Positions 52,876-61,704 of a DNA stretch of 64,000 nt are shown one piece after another. The notes beneath the pieces are model-generated. The model did not search any database. It saw only the letters and a program-made list of their open reading frames with translations, and was not told the origin of the DNA. Source of the DNA: DTU024 sp964518875. Lineage in GTDB: Bacteria > Bacillota > Clostridia > Christensenellales > Aristaeellaceae. Every line of letters starts with the position of its first letter. Position 1 is the first letter of the stretch. The translations under genes were made by a program, and so were the position numbers. Where the stretch lies: positions 34,250 through 98,249 of the forward strand of contig CAZFHI010000005.1 in the NCBI GenBank assembly GCA_964518875.1, read 5' to 3'.

Positions 52876-52915
52876 CAGCGCCGGCGGCTTGGCTGAAGCA
52901 GGACTTTTATTATCC

Positions 52916-53264
52916 TTAACCCAGCTGCTAATCTTTAACCACCATAATCTTTAGCACGCATAATCCTTAACCTGCCTGATATTTAACCCCCATAATCCTT
53001 AGCACGCATAATCCTTAGCTCGGCTAATCTTTAACCCGCCTGATCCTTAGCCCACCTGGTCATTAACCCAGCTGATACTTAACCCGCCTGGTCATTAACC
53101 CGGCTGATCTTTAACCCGGCTGATCCTTAACCCGCCTGGTCATTAACCCGGCTAATCTTTAACCCGGCTAATCCTTAACCTGCCTGGTCATTAACCCGGC
53201 TAATCTTTAACCCCCATAATCCTTAGCACGCATAATCTTTAGCTCGCATAATGTTTAGCTCGCC
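52916..53264. repeat. Minisatellite of about 21 units of 16 bp
   Basis: After a 19-base first unit, twenty units of exactly 16 bases follow, then a partial one. The consensus is TTAACCCGGCTAATCT with variants TTAGCACGCATAATCC and TTAACCCGCCTGGTCA. Central units form a 48-base superunit of three variants repeated about three times. It occupies most of the gap between the response regulator and the VOC gene. No frame or hairpin with a U-tract is evident. Confidence 0.9.
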
Positions 53265-53306
53265 TTAAAAAGTCAATATTATAATACTTTATTTTAAGCG
53301 CGAGCC

Positions 53307-53687
53307 CTAAAGATACTGGCTGAACTCTAATTTTTCATTGTTTGGGCCAAGAACAGTAAAATACTGAACGCCATTATCCCAGAAAGGGAGCCTGCCTTCT
53401 TCTATGACTTTAAGATGCTTTTCATCCGCTATGCGGCGCGCTTCCTGCACATCGGTTACGTTTATGGCTATATGGTCTATCGCTCCTGCGCGCCCCGCTG
53501 TTTTGCCACTCTGATATGTTTCAATTACCAGATTGCCGAGCTGAAGAAAAGCCACTTTATTGCCGTTGTTCTCTGTGCTGAACGCAACTTCAAAGCCAAG
53601 ATCCGTGTAAAACGCTGTTGTTTTTTTTATGTCTTCCGTAGGTATGCCAACATGCTGTATACCGGAAGCGATTTTGTTTAATTTCAT
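53307..53687 (-). CDS. VOC (glyoxalase/bleomycin resistance) family protein
   Basis: This 126-residue single-domain VOC protein has the beta-alpha-beta-beta-beta repeats: IQHVGIPTEDIKKTTAFYTDLGF and IDHIAINVTDVQEARRI. Metal ligands His and Glu sit in HVG, DHI and KLEFSQYL. The activity cannot be told from sequence. AAGGAGGG lies upstream of the ATG. Confidence 0.8.
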   Translation of the reverse strand: MKLNKIASGIQHVGIPTEDIKKTTAFYTDLGFEVAFSTENNGNKVAFLQLGNLVIETYQSGKTAGRAGAIDHIAINVTDVQEARRIADEKHLKVIEEGRLPFWDNGVQYFTVLGPNNEKLEFSQYL

Positions 53688-53800
53688 AATTAACCCTCCT
53701 TAAGTTTTACGCAGCCAAAACAGGCCGCTCTTTCATAAATAGCCTTTTTTCGCTTTTGCTCCACTGTTTTAACATTTGAAAGCAAATAGCTTTCACCTAT

Positions 53801-54157
53801 CTAAACAGCATTGCTTTTAGCAATATAGCCGCGTATGTGAAAATTAATATCCTTCATAACCGTTTTAATGATTTCTTCTGAAGTCATTTCTTTTCCGTAT
53901 ATTTTTAATGCTCCAGAAGGACAAACATCCACACATTTTCCGCACTGCCTACATGCGGTAAAATTTATAGTATGTTTTCCATAAGACGTGAAAGTGTGAA
54001 CGTCGTTTGGACAGATTTTAGCGCAGCTTTTGCATCCTGTGCAATGCTTATCTGAATAGCCGAGCTGAAGCGCTTTTAGCAAAGTCAAACACACGCGGCG
54101 CAAGCGCCGCTTAAAATATATTAAATAATATTTTCCTGGAGGGCTGCTGAGTTTCAT
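53801..54157 (-). pseudogene. Remnant of a glycyl-radical enzyme activase (ferredoxin insert only)
   Basis: The frame carries two [4Fe-4S] motifs, CTGCKSCAKICP and CRQCGKCVDVCP, followed by KEMTSEEIIKTVMKDINF. That order is the ferredoxin insert of glycyl-radical activating enzymes. The N-terminal radical-SAM CxxxCxxC part and everything after the ferredoxin (the SGGG region) are absent. The N-terminal 34 residues look unrelated. It is best read as a decayed activase, although a small ferredoxin could still be made. No glycyl-radical enzyme gene is present in the window. Confidence 0.6.
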
Positions 54158-54286
54158 GCAGCTCTCTTTTTTCTCTATCTTTTGTCACTTGTAACTTAAC
54201 ATTTCGCGCATTGTAAGCTTAAAAAGACCTATGTCTGTTACGTTATCTGTCCCGCTTTATTTTTCTTATCTATGTTCCGTTTATGG

Positions 54287-55357
54287 TTAATTATCTTCTA
54301 AAACGCTCACGTCCGCCGTCATGCCTATGCATATGTCCTCTTTGTCGTCCAAATTTACTATAAACTGGTAGCGCGCTTCCTCCACGCCTTCAAGCGCAAC
54401 GCCTATTTTTGAAATGCGCTCTATTGCGCCTTTTACGGCGTACTTGCCGTCTTTAAAGTACGTAAACTCCACGTTAGCCCCGTCGCCAACGTGTATTTCG
54501 TTAAGATCGCTTTCGCCCGCATACGCGCTTATTTTTAAAGCGCCGTCGGGCGCTATAACGGCGACGTCCCCTTCCGGCATAACGGGCACTCCCTCCATTA
54601 TGGATAAGCTTTCTATTACGCCGTCTGTTTCCGCAAGTATTTCCGTTAATTTGCCTTTGGGCTTTCCTGCGTAGGCGCCGCTTACCGTTTCAAACAGTAC
54701 GTCCCCGCGCTTAACTTCTTCCCCGTCTGAAACGTCAAACGCTGCTATAAGCCCTGCGGAATTATAGTAGGCGTACGGCGCGAGCGCCGTTACGCCCCTG
54801 CCTATCCTGCTGTCCGACGCATAGTCGTCGGATCTATATATTCTTACGTTTTCGCCGCTTGTCAATTTGCCGCTCAGCACTTCCACGGTATAGCCTTCTT
54901 CTGAAACCGCCGTAATTTGCCCGCTGCCCTTGTGCCCGTTTTCAGAATTGTGGAGCCATACTTTTTCGCCCGCGTGGACTATCTTGTTTTCTTCTTTGTT
55001 GTAAGCGCCTTTTGTGGTCGCGGCGGCAGTATACCTGACCGCAGGCTCTACGTAGGCTACGGCGCCGTAGCGTTCCGCTACGTCTTCCGCCGCGTCTCCC
55101 GTTTCGCCGAAGACGCGCGCGACGCCGTCCTGTTTGGCGTAGACTTTTTCCGTTTCAATGGTCGCTATTAAATCTCCCTTTGAGACGCGGTCCCCAATGT
55201 TTACCAAAACGCTTTCTATTTTGCCGCCGTAAACGGCCTTTTGCGTATAAAAGCCGTCGCATACGGCTTTGCCGCTGAAAGTTAAAGTATCCGCAGAAGC
55301 GGTGCTTAAAGCTAAAATACCAAGGCACAGCAGCAATGCAATAATTTTTTGTTTCAA
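54287..55357 (-). CDS. Exported HlyD/MacA-like adaptor (second of operon)
   Basis: This 356-residue protein has a signal peptide (IALLLCLGILALSTASA) and a biotinyl-lipoyl-like hairpin (GGKIESVLVNIGDRVSKGDLIATIET), repeated later (GVIESLSIMEGVPVM), then barrel strands. It should bridge the permease to the outside. The start is a TTG with GGAGG 7 bases upstream. It is the last of four genes with the ABC permease, ATPase and another adaptor; having two adaptors is unusual. Confidence 0.75.
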   Translation of the reverse strand: MKQKIIALLLCLGILALSTASADTLTFSGKAVCDGFYTQKAVYGGKIESVLVNIGDRVSKGDLIATIETEKVYAKQDGVARVFGETGDAAEDVAERYGAVAYVEPAVRYTAAATTKGAYNKEENKIVHAGEKVWLHNSENGHKGSGQITAVSEEGYTVEVLSGKLTSGENVRIYRSDDYASDSRIGRGVTALAPYAYYNSAGLIAAFDVSDGEEVKRGDVLFETVSGAYAGKPKGKLTEILAETDGVIESLSIMEGVPVMPEGDVAVIAPDGALKISAYAGESDLNEIHVGDGANVEFTYFKDGKYAVKGAIERISKIGVALEGVEEARYQFIVNLDDKEDICIGMTADVSVLEDN

Positions 55358-55373
55358 TTTAATTCCTCCGTTC

Positions 55374-56585
55374 TCAGTTAGACCTTAAGGCATCTATCGG
55401 GTTAAGCTTGCTTGCCTTTCTGGCGGGCGCCCAGCCGAAAATTATGCCGACAGCGGCGGAAAAACCGACGCCGAGCAGTATGGCTTTAGCGGATACCGCA
55501 AACGTTATGCCCATGTCCCTGCAAATAATAAGCGTAAGTATAATCCCCATGCCTATGCCTAAAATACCGCCTATAATGCTTAAAAGGAAGCTCTCTATTA
55601 AAAACTGCGCCTGTATCTGCCAGGGTATAGCGCCGAGCGCTTTTTTAAGGCCTATTTCCACCTTGCGCTCCGTAACGGTAGTGAGCATCATGTTCATAAT
55701 GCCTATGCCGCCGACGACAAGCGCTATGCTCGCAATGCCTCCAAGCAGCTTGCTTAGCATGCTCATTAAAGATTTCATGGTGTCTTCTATTGGGCTCATA
55801 GTGGTAATTTTAAAGCAGTCCTCTTCAAAACTGAACATTTCATCCATTTTATCTGAAATTGTGTTTTTGGCGTTTTCAGAATTGACGCCGTTTGAAAGAT
55901 ATACCGTAAAAGCAGAAACCGTGTTGGCGTTTATCATTTTAAGAGCGGTGGTGTAGGGAATTACAATATCCGGCCTTCCGCTCATAATGTCCGCAACCGT
56001 CATGGAAGCGTCGTCCTTCAATATGCCTGTAACCGTAAAGGGAAGCCCGTTAAGATATATGGCTTTGCCTATAGGGTCCACGCCGTAAAAAAGGGATTTT
56101 ACCAGCTTGCCGTTAATTAAGCACACATATGTGCAGTTTTCTTCGTCAATAGACGTTATGCCGCGGCCCCTTACCATAGCGTCCTGTTTCCAGCCGAACC
56201 AGAATGCGTTTTTGCCGGAAATATGCAGCTTTTCTTCATATTTGCCGTCGCGGCTCGCCTGGGATTTAAGAGAAACTATGGGCGTAATACCATCAACTTC
56301 GTCTAAAGCCGCAAGCTCTGCAAGATCCTGCGCGTCCATGCCGTACTTTAAATCGCTGCCCGTTACGCTTACGTTAAGCGTTCCAACGCCCATGCTTTGA
56401 AAGCTGCTCGACAGTTCGCCGGAAAACCCGCTTACTGTGGAAATAAGCGCAATGACCGCTGAAACGCCTATCAATATGCCAAGAATAGTAAGAAAGCTGC
56501 GCGCCTTGTTTCCGCGTATATTATCCCAGCTCATCGCGAAGCATTCCCTGAGCATTACCGCGGTCTTCACAAATGACTCAGGCAT
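55374..56585 (-). CDS. MacB-like ABC transporter permease
   Basis: This 403-residue permease has an N-terminal helix (KARSFLTILGILIGVSAVIALIST), a large outside MacB core domain (residues 50-260) and three C-terminal helices (GGIASIALVVGGIGIMNMML; GGILGIGMGIILTLI). The ATG at 56585 follows GGAG and overlaps the ATPase by 8 bases. It forms a dimer with the ATPase in the next gene. Such systems export peptides, lipoproteins or drugs. Confidence 0.88.
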   Translation of the reverse strand: MPESFVKTAVMLRECFAMSWDNIRGNKARSFLTILGILIGVSAVIALISTVSGFSGELSSSFQSMGVGTLNVSVTGSDLKYGMDAQDLAELAALDEVDGITPIVSLKSQASRDGKYEEKLHISGKNAFWFGWKQDAMVRGRGITSIDEENCTYVCLINGKLVKSLFYGVDPIGKAIYLNGLPFTVTGILKDDASMTVADIMSGRPDIVIPYTTALKMINANTVSAFTVYLSNGVNSENAKNTISDKMDEMFSFEEDCFKITTMSPIEDTMKSLMSMLSKLLGGIASIALVVGGIGIMNMMLTTVTERKVEIGLKKALGAIPWQIQAQFLIESFLLSIIGGILGIGMGIILTLIICRDMGITFAVSAKAILLGVGFSAAVGIIFGWAPARKASKLNPIDALRSN

Positions 56586-57273
56586 CGCGATGTTCTCCTT
56601 CCTCGGTAAGCTTTCCGTCAATTATATGCACAACCCTGTTTGCGCGCGACGCCACGTTCATATCGTGCGTTATCATAATAATCGTCTTGCCTTCTTCGTA
56701 CAGCTCCTGAAACAAGTCCATAATCTGATGTCCAGTGTTTTGGTCAAGCGCCCCTGTTGGTTCGTCGGCAAGCAAAATACTTGGCGAGCCTACCAAAGCC
56801 CTCGCAATTGCTACTCTCTGCTGCTGCCCGCCAGAAAGCTGGTTCGGCATATAATCCATCCTGTCCTTAAGGCCTACCCTTATAAGCATTTCCGCCGCTT
56901 TTTTGCGGCGCTCCTTCGGCGGAACGCCGGAATAAATAAGAGGAAGCTCCACGTTTCGCTGCGCCGTAAGCCTGGATAAAAGCTGGCTGTTCTGGAAAAT
57001 AAAGCCTATTTCTTCAGAACGAATATTGGCAAGCTCTTTTTCCCCTAACTCTTCTATTTCGCGCCCCTTAAGGTAATACGTGCCGGAAGACGGCGTATCA
57101 AGGCAGCCTATTATGTTCATAAGCGTGCTTTTGCCGCTGCCGGAAGGCCCCAATACGGATATGTACTCGCCCTCATGCACAGTAAGGTTTACGTCTTTTA
57201 ATACGTGCGCCTTTTCATACCCCATCTGGTAGAATTTATTTATGTTGTGCATGTATAAAAAGCGTTCGGCCAT
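56578..57273 (-). CDS. ABC transporter ATP-binding protein (MacB/LolD type)
   Basis: This protein has Walker A GPSGSGKST, signature LSGGQQQRV, Walker B ILLADEPTGAL and the switch His in MITHDM. Its size of about 230 residues is typical of MacB/LolD ATPases. It powers the permease encoded next. The ATG overlaps the previous adaptor stop (TGATG). Confidence 0.93.
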   Translation of the reverse strand: MAERFLYMHNINKFYQMGYEKAHVLKDVNLTVHEGEYISVLGPSGSGKSTLMNIIGCLDTPSSGTYYLKGREIEELGEKELANIRSEEIGFIFQNSQLLSRLTAQRNVELPLIYSGVPPKERRKKAAEMLIRVGLKDRMDYMPNQLSGGQQQRVAIARALVGSPSILLADEPTGALDQNTGHQIMDLFQELYEEGKTIIMITHDMNVASRANRVVHIIDGKLTEEGEHRDA

Positions 57274-58334
57274 CAATATCCACCCCTGCCGTCAGCCCCC
57301 CGGTCAGGCGCGCCGTTGTAATTTTCGCCGTCCGGCCCAAAGTTTTGACGGTTTTCGCCGCCCCTTGGGTCGTTTATGTCGCCGAACCCGCCCGACATAA
57401 ACTCCGCGAAATAATCCTTATCCTTTTTTTCCGCGTAAACGGTTTCGTTTTCACGCAGCCCTTCTGTAATTTCTACATATTTCCCGTTGGATACGCCTGT
57501 TGAAATATATACCCTTGTTAGTTCGCGGCCTCTTTGAGGCTTTACGTATACAAACGCCCTGTTCATTTCATCAAAGCTTATGGCTTCCGCCTTTAGCACC
57601 ACAACGTCAGACGCTTCTTCCCTGGGCACGGTAACAGTTACCTGCATGCCGGGGTAGCAGCCCTCCGTAACGTCCACCTTCGCGGCGGCCGTATAGTAAG
57701 CGACAGTGCCGCTGCTGTAAGACACGTAGTTTATAGAATCTATAACAGTATCAAACGTTTGTTCTGTCGCTACAATTGTAACGCGGCACGGGGCGCCCCT
57801 GCGCACTTCGCCTATGTCGTATTCGTCAACGCGTATGCTTACCTTCATATGCGAAAAATCCACCACCTGCAAAAGCGCGTCGCCAAACTTTACATTGTCG
57901 TCTTCCTTTACGGATATCATATTAACGGCGCCGTCAAATTCCGCCTTAACGGTTTGACCGTTCGCAAGCCTTAAAAGCCTGTCGTCCTTATGAACTTCAT
58001 CGCCCTCTGAAACGTATATCGCGCGCACGGAAGTATCGGCGCCCGCCACCGCTATCTGGTTATGCTCCGCTTCCAAAGACCCGTCAAAAGACAGGCTGTT
58101 GCTTATTGACCCCCTGTTTGTAGTGTAGGCCTGGTACTCTACCGCTTTTTCACGGTTTATGTCTCTGAAAACATAATAGCCAACCGCAAAAATAAGCGCG
58201 ATAATTACAATTATAGAGACTATTTTGCTTGTATTTTTTTTGCGCTTTTTGTTTACCGGGCCGCCCGCGCCCTGCGCGGCGTTTAACCGCGTATCCGGAG
58301 TTCTATCCATTTTAGAATTATTCTCGTCCTGCAT
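57273..58334 (-). CDS. MacA/HlyD-like adaptor protein (first of operon)
   Basis: This 353-residue protein has a cytoplasmic start, one membrane helix (IVSIIVIIALIFAVGYYVF) and barrel-sandwich hybrid strands (DGAVNMISVKEDDNVKFGDALL). A Gly/Asp/Asn-rich C-terminal tail (residues 310-353) may be a flexible spacer. The tail is not typical for MacA. It is first of the efflux operon and is followed by the ATPase, permease and second adaptor. Confidence 0.8.
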   Translation of the reverse strand: MQDENNSKMDRTPDTRLNAAQGAGGPVNKKRKKNTSKIVSIIVIIALIFAVGYYVFRDINREKAVEYQAYTTNRGSISNSLSFDGSLEAEHNQIAVAGADTSVRAIYVSEGDEVHKDDRLLRLANGQTVKAEFDGAVNMISVKEDDNVKFGDALLQVVDFSHMKVSIRVDEYDIGEVRRGAPCRVTIVATEQTFDTVIDSINYVSYSSGTVAYYTAAAKVDVTEGCYPGMQVTVTVPREEASDVVVLKAEAISFDEMNRAFVYVKPQRGRELTRVYISTGVSNGKYVEITEGLRENETVYAEKKDKDYFAEFMSGGFGDINDPRGGENRQNFGPDGENYNGAPDRGADGRGGY

Positions 58335-58398
58335 TTGTCTATCTCCTGTTCGGTATATTTAAAAAAACAGCTTTGTCCCTGCTTATTTCATTAATAAC

Positions 58399-58427
58399 AT
58401 ATTACTACTAATGCGTTTTTCTGGCAA
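58399..58427 (-). promoter_or_regulatory. Promoter of the MacAB-like operon
   Basis: Minus-strand TTGCCA (58422-58427) and TAATAT (58399-58404) have a 17-base spacer. The rest of 58428-58615 shows nothing else recognisable. Confidence 0.5.
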
Positions 58428-58615
58428 TGAAAGGGAAGGAATTAAGAAAGAATTTATGCTTAGGAAACAGTGGGACGTCATTTTTTTACTTTGTATCTGC
58501 TAACGAAAAGCTGTTCATAAACAAAAAATCCAAAAAAAAACAAAAAAGCAGGGTTTTTAAAATAGCTTTTGTATAAACTGTTTAAACAAAACGCCTTAGC
58601 ATACAAATTCTATAA

Positions 58616-58655
58616 ATAAAACCCCTTGCAAACGTTGCGTTTGCAAGGGATTTTG
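58616..58655 (-). terminator. Intrinsic terminator of the tRNA-Val locus
   Basis: A 12-bp perfect stem (CCCTTGCAAACG with complement; loop CAA on the minus strand) is followed by GTTTTATT. It lies just downstream of the tRNA fragment and belongs to the original chromosome. Confidence 0.85.
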
Positions 58656-58656
58656 C

Positions 58657-58722
58657 TGGTGGTCGCAACAGGGCTCGAACCTGTGACCCCATCGATGTGA
58701 ACGATGTGCTCTACCCTACTGA
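58657..58722 (-). tRNA. 5'-truncated tRNA-Val(CAC), attachment-site remnant
   Basis: Reading 3'-ward on the minus strand, the D-loop AGTAGGGTAGAGC, anticodon stem-loop CATCG-TTCACAT-CGATG (anticodon CAC), variable loop, T-arm and acceptor strand TGCGACC-A-CCA are all present. The 5' acceptor strand GGTCGCA and the left D-stem are missing; unrelated sequence begins at about 58723. A fragment with the complete 3' end is what remains at the far side of an element that integrated in a tRNA gene. The terminator is retained on the low-coordinate side, so the island lies at higher coordinates. Confidence 0.8.
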
Positions 58723-59068
58723 TAGGTTTGATAGAATACGCACATCATTTCTTTTCAAACTCCGGTACAGGTGGGTTTTGTGGCGGTGGTCTTGATCCTG
58801 TCTGCTTGGCTTGAACATTCTAAAAAGTTCAGGCGGCAACCTAAACCAGTGTTTCCTGAATAAACAACGGCAGTGCCGGCTGTTGTTCAGCGGAGCCGAG
58901 CTTAAATTGACAGCATCCTTATTCTTAAGACGCTCATGGGACGGTTCGTTTTGCCTCCGCGTTGCCTCACCAAGTCAGCGCAGTTGCCTTTATGCTTCCT
59001 TAGCAAGACTCAGCGGAGGCAAAAACATCTTCGTCCGATGCGTGCATTAGCTCCTTCGTTCAGTAAAG
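58723..59068. other. Island end, no clear gene
   Basis: No credible frame with a start and ribosome-binding site. A minus-strand open stretch of about 85 codons lacks a start and ends at the tRNA fragment. Codon and base use differ from the left side. No integrase-like motif is seen. Confidence 0.4.
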
Positions 59069-59488
59069 CTATTTTGAGTCAGGAACGCTTGCTTTCAACG
59101 CCAGGAAGAAGTAAACTAGGGCTGCGCCCAACAGGATATGGCTAAGACCGGCAATGCCCGATATCGCGCCATCCAGGCCGGGGGTCAACCGCACTGCCAA
59201 TACCTGCACGACACCCCTAACAACCATCATCACTGCCATAAACGGAAGCCCGATGGTATGCAGTTTCAGGAATGTTTTGAACTTCTTTTCTTCCAGCAGG
59301 GGCAGGTGCTGCGAAAACAGAGCGGCAAACAGCAAAAGGAGACTGCCCAGCACCAACAGGTGCGGGTGGACAAAAGCCAGTGTGGTGCGCCCGGTAAAAC
59401 CATTCCACTTGGTAAACTCTCGATAAAAAACGCCTGCCGCAAGGGCAAAAATCATGTACAGGAATGAACGCTGGATTAACTTTTTCAT
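59069..59488 (-). CDS. DUF2871 family membrane protein
   Basis: This 139-residue protein with four helices matches DUF2871: GVFYREFTKWNGFTGRTTLAFVHPH, LGSLLLLFAALFSQHLPLLEEKKF, LKLHTIGLPFMAVMMVVRG. The function is unknown. GGGAG precedes the ATG. It begins 4 bases after the next gene upstream, so both form a two-gene operon. Codons are GC-rich, unlike the main chromosome. Confidence 0.8.
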   Translation of the reverse strand: MKKLIQRSFLYMIFALAAGVFYREFTKWNGFTGRTTLAFVHPHLLVLGSLLLLFAALFSQHLPLLEEKKFKTFLKLHTIGLPFMAVMMVVRGVVQVLAVRLTPGLDGAISGIAGLSHILLGAALVYFFLALKASVPDSK

Positions 59489-59492
59489 TGAA

Positions 59493-60167
59493 TTACGCTC
59501 CCTTTCTATTGTGTTTTTTCATGGCTTGGTAGCCAATCAGCACCGTCCAGACATAGGCCAGGGTTTTTGGAATCATCAGAACCCCCACCGCGGGGTAGGT
59601 AACGGAGAAGAGAACAACCGGGATGTAGAAGGCAAAGCTGAGAACAATGGTCAGCCACATGTGGCGGAAGGTGTTGTCAATTGTTTCCTTTGCGCTTTTG
59701 TAGAACGCCACGATGATGAGGATGCCCATGGCAGCGAAGGGAATGTTGCGCAGAATGCCCCACAGCAAAGAAGGGTTGGCGCTTGTCCAGCTATTTTGGG
59801 GGAAAATGCTCAGGGCGATGCGCAACACAGCCAGGGCGTAGATGGCGATTGTCATATCATGCCTCTGCTTTACCTGATAGCGCAGTCGCCAAACATGGTA
59901 TAGAATAACATAAAAGATGGTCATTGTGATGGAGGTGATAAACTTGCCCGTGCCCAGGGCCGGGAGATGGTTTTCCAGTCCATCAGTCAAAAGCGCATAT
60001 GCGCGGGGCACCAAGTGAAAGGCGTCGCCAAACCCCAGGGCGATCGCCATCAGCCCGAAGAGCAGGTATTGCTTGACGCTGCGATGGTTTTCCACCATCA
60101 GGATGCCAAGCGTGATCACCGTGCCCAGATAGAAAATGTCAAAGATGGTTTCCATGATTCCTTGCAT
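59493..60167 (-). CDS. Unknown multi-pass membrane protein
   Basis: This 224-residue protein has about seven hydrophobic helices. Conserved-looking residues include MVENHRS, GDAFHLVPRAYA and WRLRYQ. I do not recognise a family. It is paired with DUF2871 immediately downstream, which suggests a joint membrane function. AAAGGA precedes the ATG. Confidence 0.65.
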   Translation of the reverse strand: MQGIMETIFDIFYLGTVITLGILMVENHRSVKQYLLFGLMAIALGFGDAFHLVPRAYALLTDGLENHLPALGTGKFITSITMTIFYVILYHVWRLRYQVKQRHDMTIAIYALAVLRIALSIFPQNSWTSANPSLLWGILRNIPFAAMGILIIVAFYKSAKETIDNTFRHMWLTIVLSFAFYIPVVLFSVTYPAVGVLMIPKTLAYVWTVLIGYQAMKKHNRKGA

Positions 60168-60232
60168 AGAGATTGTTCCTTTCCCGTAGTCTTATATGTG
60201 AAAGCGCTCGCTGCACTGACTCGCTGTGGGGG

Positions 60233-61096
60233 TCAGAACTCTGTCAAAGGGATGTCGCGCACCTTAAATATCCTCTTAAGAGAGGAGGACAGGAGGATCG
60301 CTGAAACCAGCACCGTCATCACATCAGACAGGGGTTGGGCGTGGATCAAGCCTTCCAGCTGAAAACGATTGTTCAACAGCAGCGCCAGCGGGATAAAGAA
60401 AATGCCCTGACGCGCAAAAGACAAAAACAGGGAAGCTTTCACCTGCCCGAACGCCTGGATGGAGGTGCTTGACAGCATCAGGGGGCCAAGCGCGCACAGC
60501 GACCAGGACAGCGCGCGCAGAATCATCGCGCCGCGCTCCACCATGTCGGGGAGGCCGGGGGCAAACAGCGCAACCAGGCCGGGGGCAAACAGCTTGAACA
60601 CAATGGTCAGCACCAAGCCGATGAGGGAGGTGATCAGCATCGCACGCCTGATGAGCGCGCGCACGCGCACCAAGTCGCCCGAGCCGAAGTTATAGCCCAC
60701 CAACGGCTGGCACCCGGCGGCAAACCCCATGAAAATGAAGGTGCCCAGCGCCATCACCTTGTTGGCGATGCCCATGCTCGCCACCGTCACAACGCCGTAC
60801 GAGCTTGCAAGGTTGTTGCTCACCGTGATGGCCACGCTTACCATCATTTGGCTGACGCTGGCGGGGATGCCAATGCCAAAGATCCGGGAGAAAATCTCCC
60901 TGTCGAAGCGAACCAGGCGCGGCCTGAACGTTACCAGCGACTTGCCGCCCAGATAAAACCAAATGTAGTAGGCCAGAGCGCCCGCGTTTCCAAGCACCGT
61001 GGCGATGGCCGCGCCTTGAACGCCCATCTTAAACACGAACAGGAACAGCGGATCCAGCAACAGGTTTAGGAACGTGCCAATCATCATGCCAACCAA
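60233..61096 (-). pseudogene. MATE-family efflux transporter lacking its N-terminal third
   Basis: The 287-residue frame corresponds to the last two thirds of a MATE transporter (usual length about 450): FLNLLLDPLFLF, GIPASVSQMMVSVAITVSNN, GFAAGCQPLVGYNFGSGD. The frame begins MVGMMIGTFLN with no ribosome-binding site, and sequence upstream of 61097 has no helices in that frame. About 160 residues with the first helices are missing, so it is likely non-functional. The break may be an old rearrangement edge inside the island. Confidence 0.75.
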
Positions 61097-61704
61097 GGAT
61101 AGACATTCTTTGTCTTAGATGCTACAATTTATTTATGTAGTGCAAGCTGTTTTCCTGTGTGACGCTGGTTGCGCGACAGGGGAGAGCGAGGAGGCGGAGG
61201 GTGCGTAGAAAATGAAAATGGATTGTTATGTTCGGGTTGGTCATGTTCCCTTCAGCGATGCAGCAAGCTATGCGGGGTATCTGGCCGATCTTGATAACAG
61301 TCAGGGCATAAAAGCCGTGCGCGCCGCCTGGGGCAAGTCTCTGCACGATCTCTATGCCCCCAACGACGACAAGGGGCAGGTGGGAAATGCCGGGATTTCA
61401 TATCCCGCCCCCGCAACGTTTGGCGATCAGGGGTTGGAGTGTCCCCAAGACGGGGATAGCGGCCTCTCTGATGTAGACGTTCCCCCGGCCATCCACGCCC
61501 TGGATTACAATGTCCCCGAAAGCGGCGTTGACCACAGCGGCTTGGTGACCGGGCTGGATAAAAAAGCCGAAGCCCTCGTCCCCGGAGACGGCAACACCGG
61601 GCGGCGCTACAATAATACCTGGTAAAAGCCTGCGTTTCTAAAAGGGATGCAAGCTTTCTGGATAAAAAATCATGTGATGTGAACACAGTGAAGGAGAAAA
61701 AGGA
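61097..61704. other. Junction region with one doubtful frame (61212-61625)
   Basis: A plus-strand frame of 137 codons (61212-61625) follows a GGAGGG, but its composition is low in hydrophobic residues and its antisense frame is equally open with similar GC at third positions. I do not treat it as a gene. A short inverted repeat AGACA...TGTCT lies near the broken MATE end. Confidence 0.3.

Noticed and set aside
52916..53264. CRISPR array or coding repeat
   Set aside because: Units are 16 bases without spacers, and 16 is not a multiple of three, so no long repeat protein results.
58811..59050. 79-codon plus-strand frame at the island end
   Set aside because: No ribosome-binding site, no recognisable domain, overlaps the end of the DUF2871 gene region; likely chance.
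61212..61625. Protein-coding gene of 137 codons on the plus strand
   Set aside because: Composition is atypical, the antisense frame is as open, and no family is recognised.
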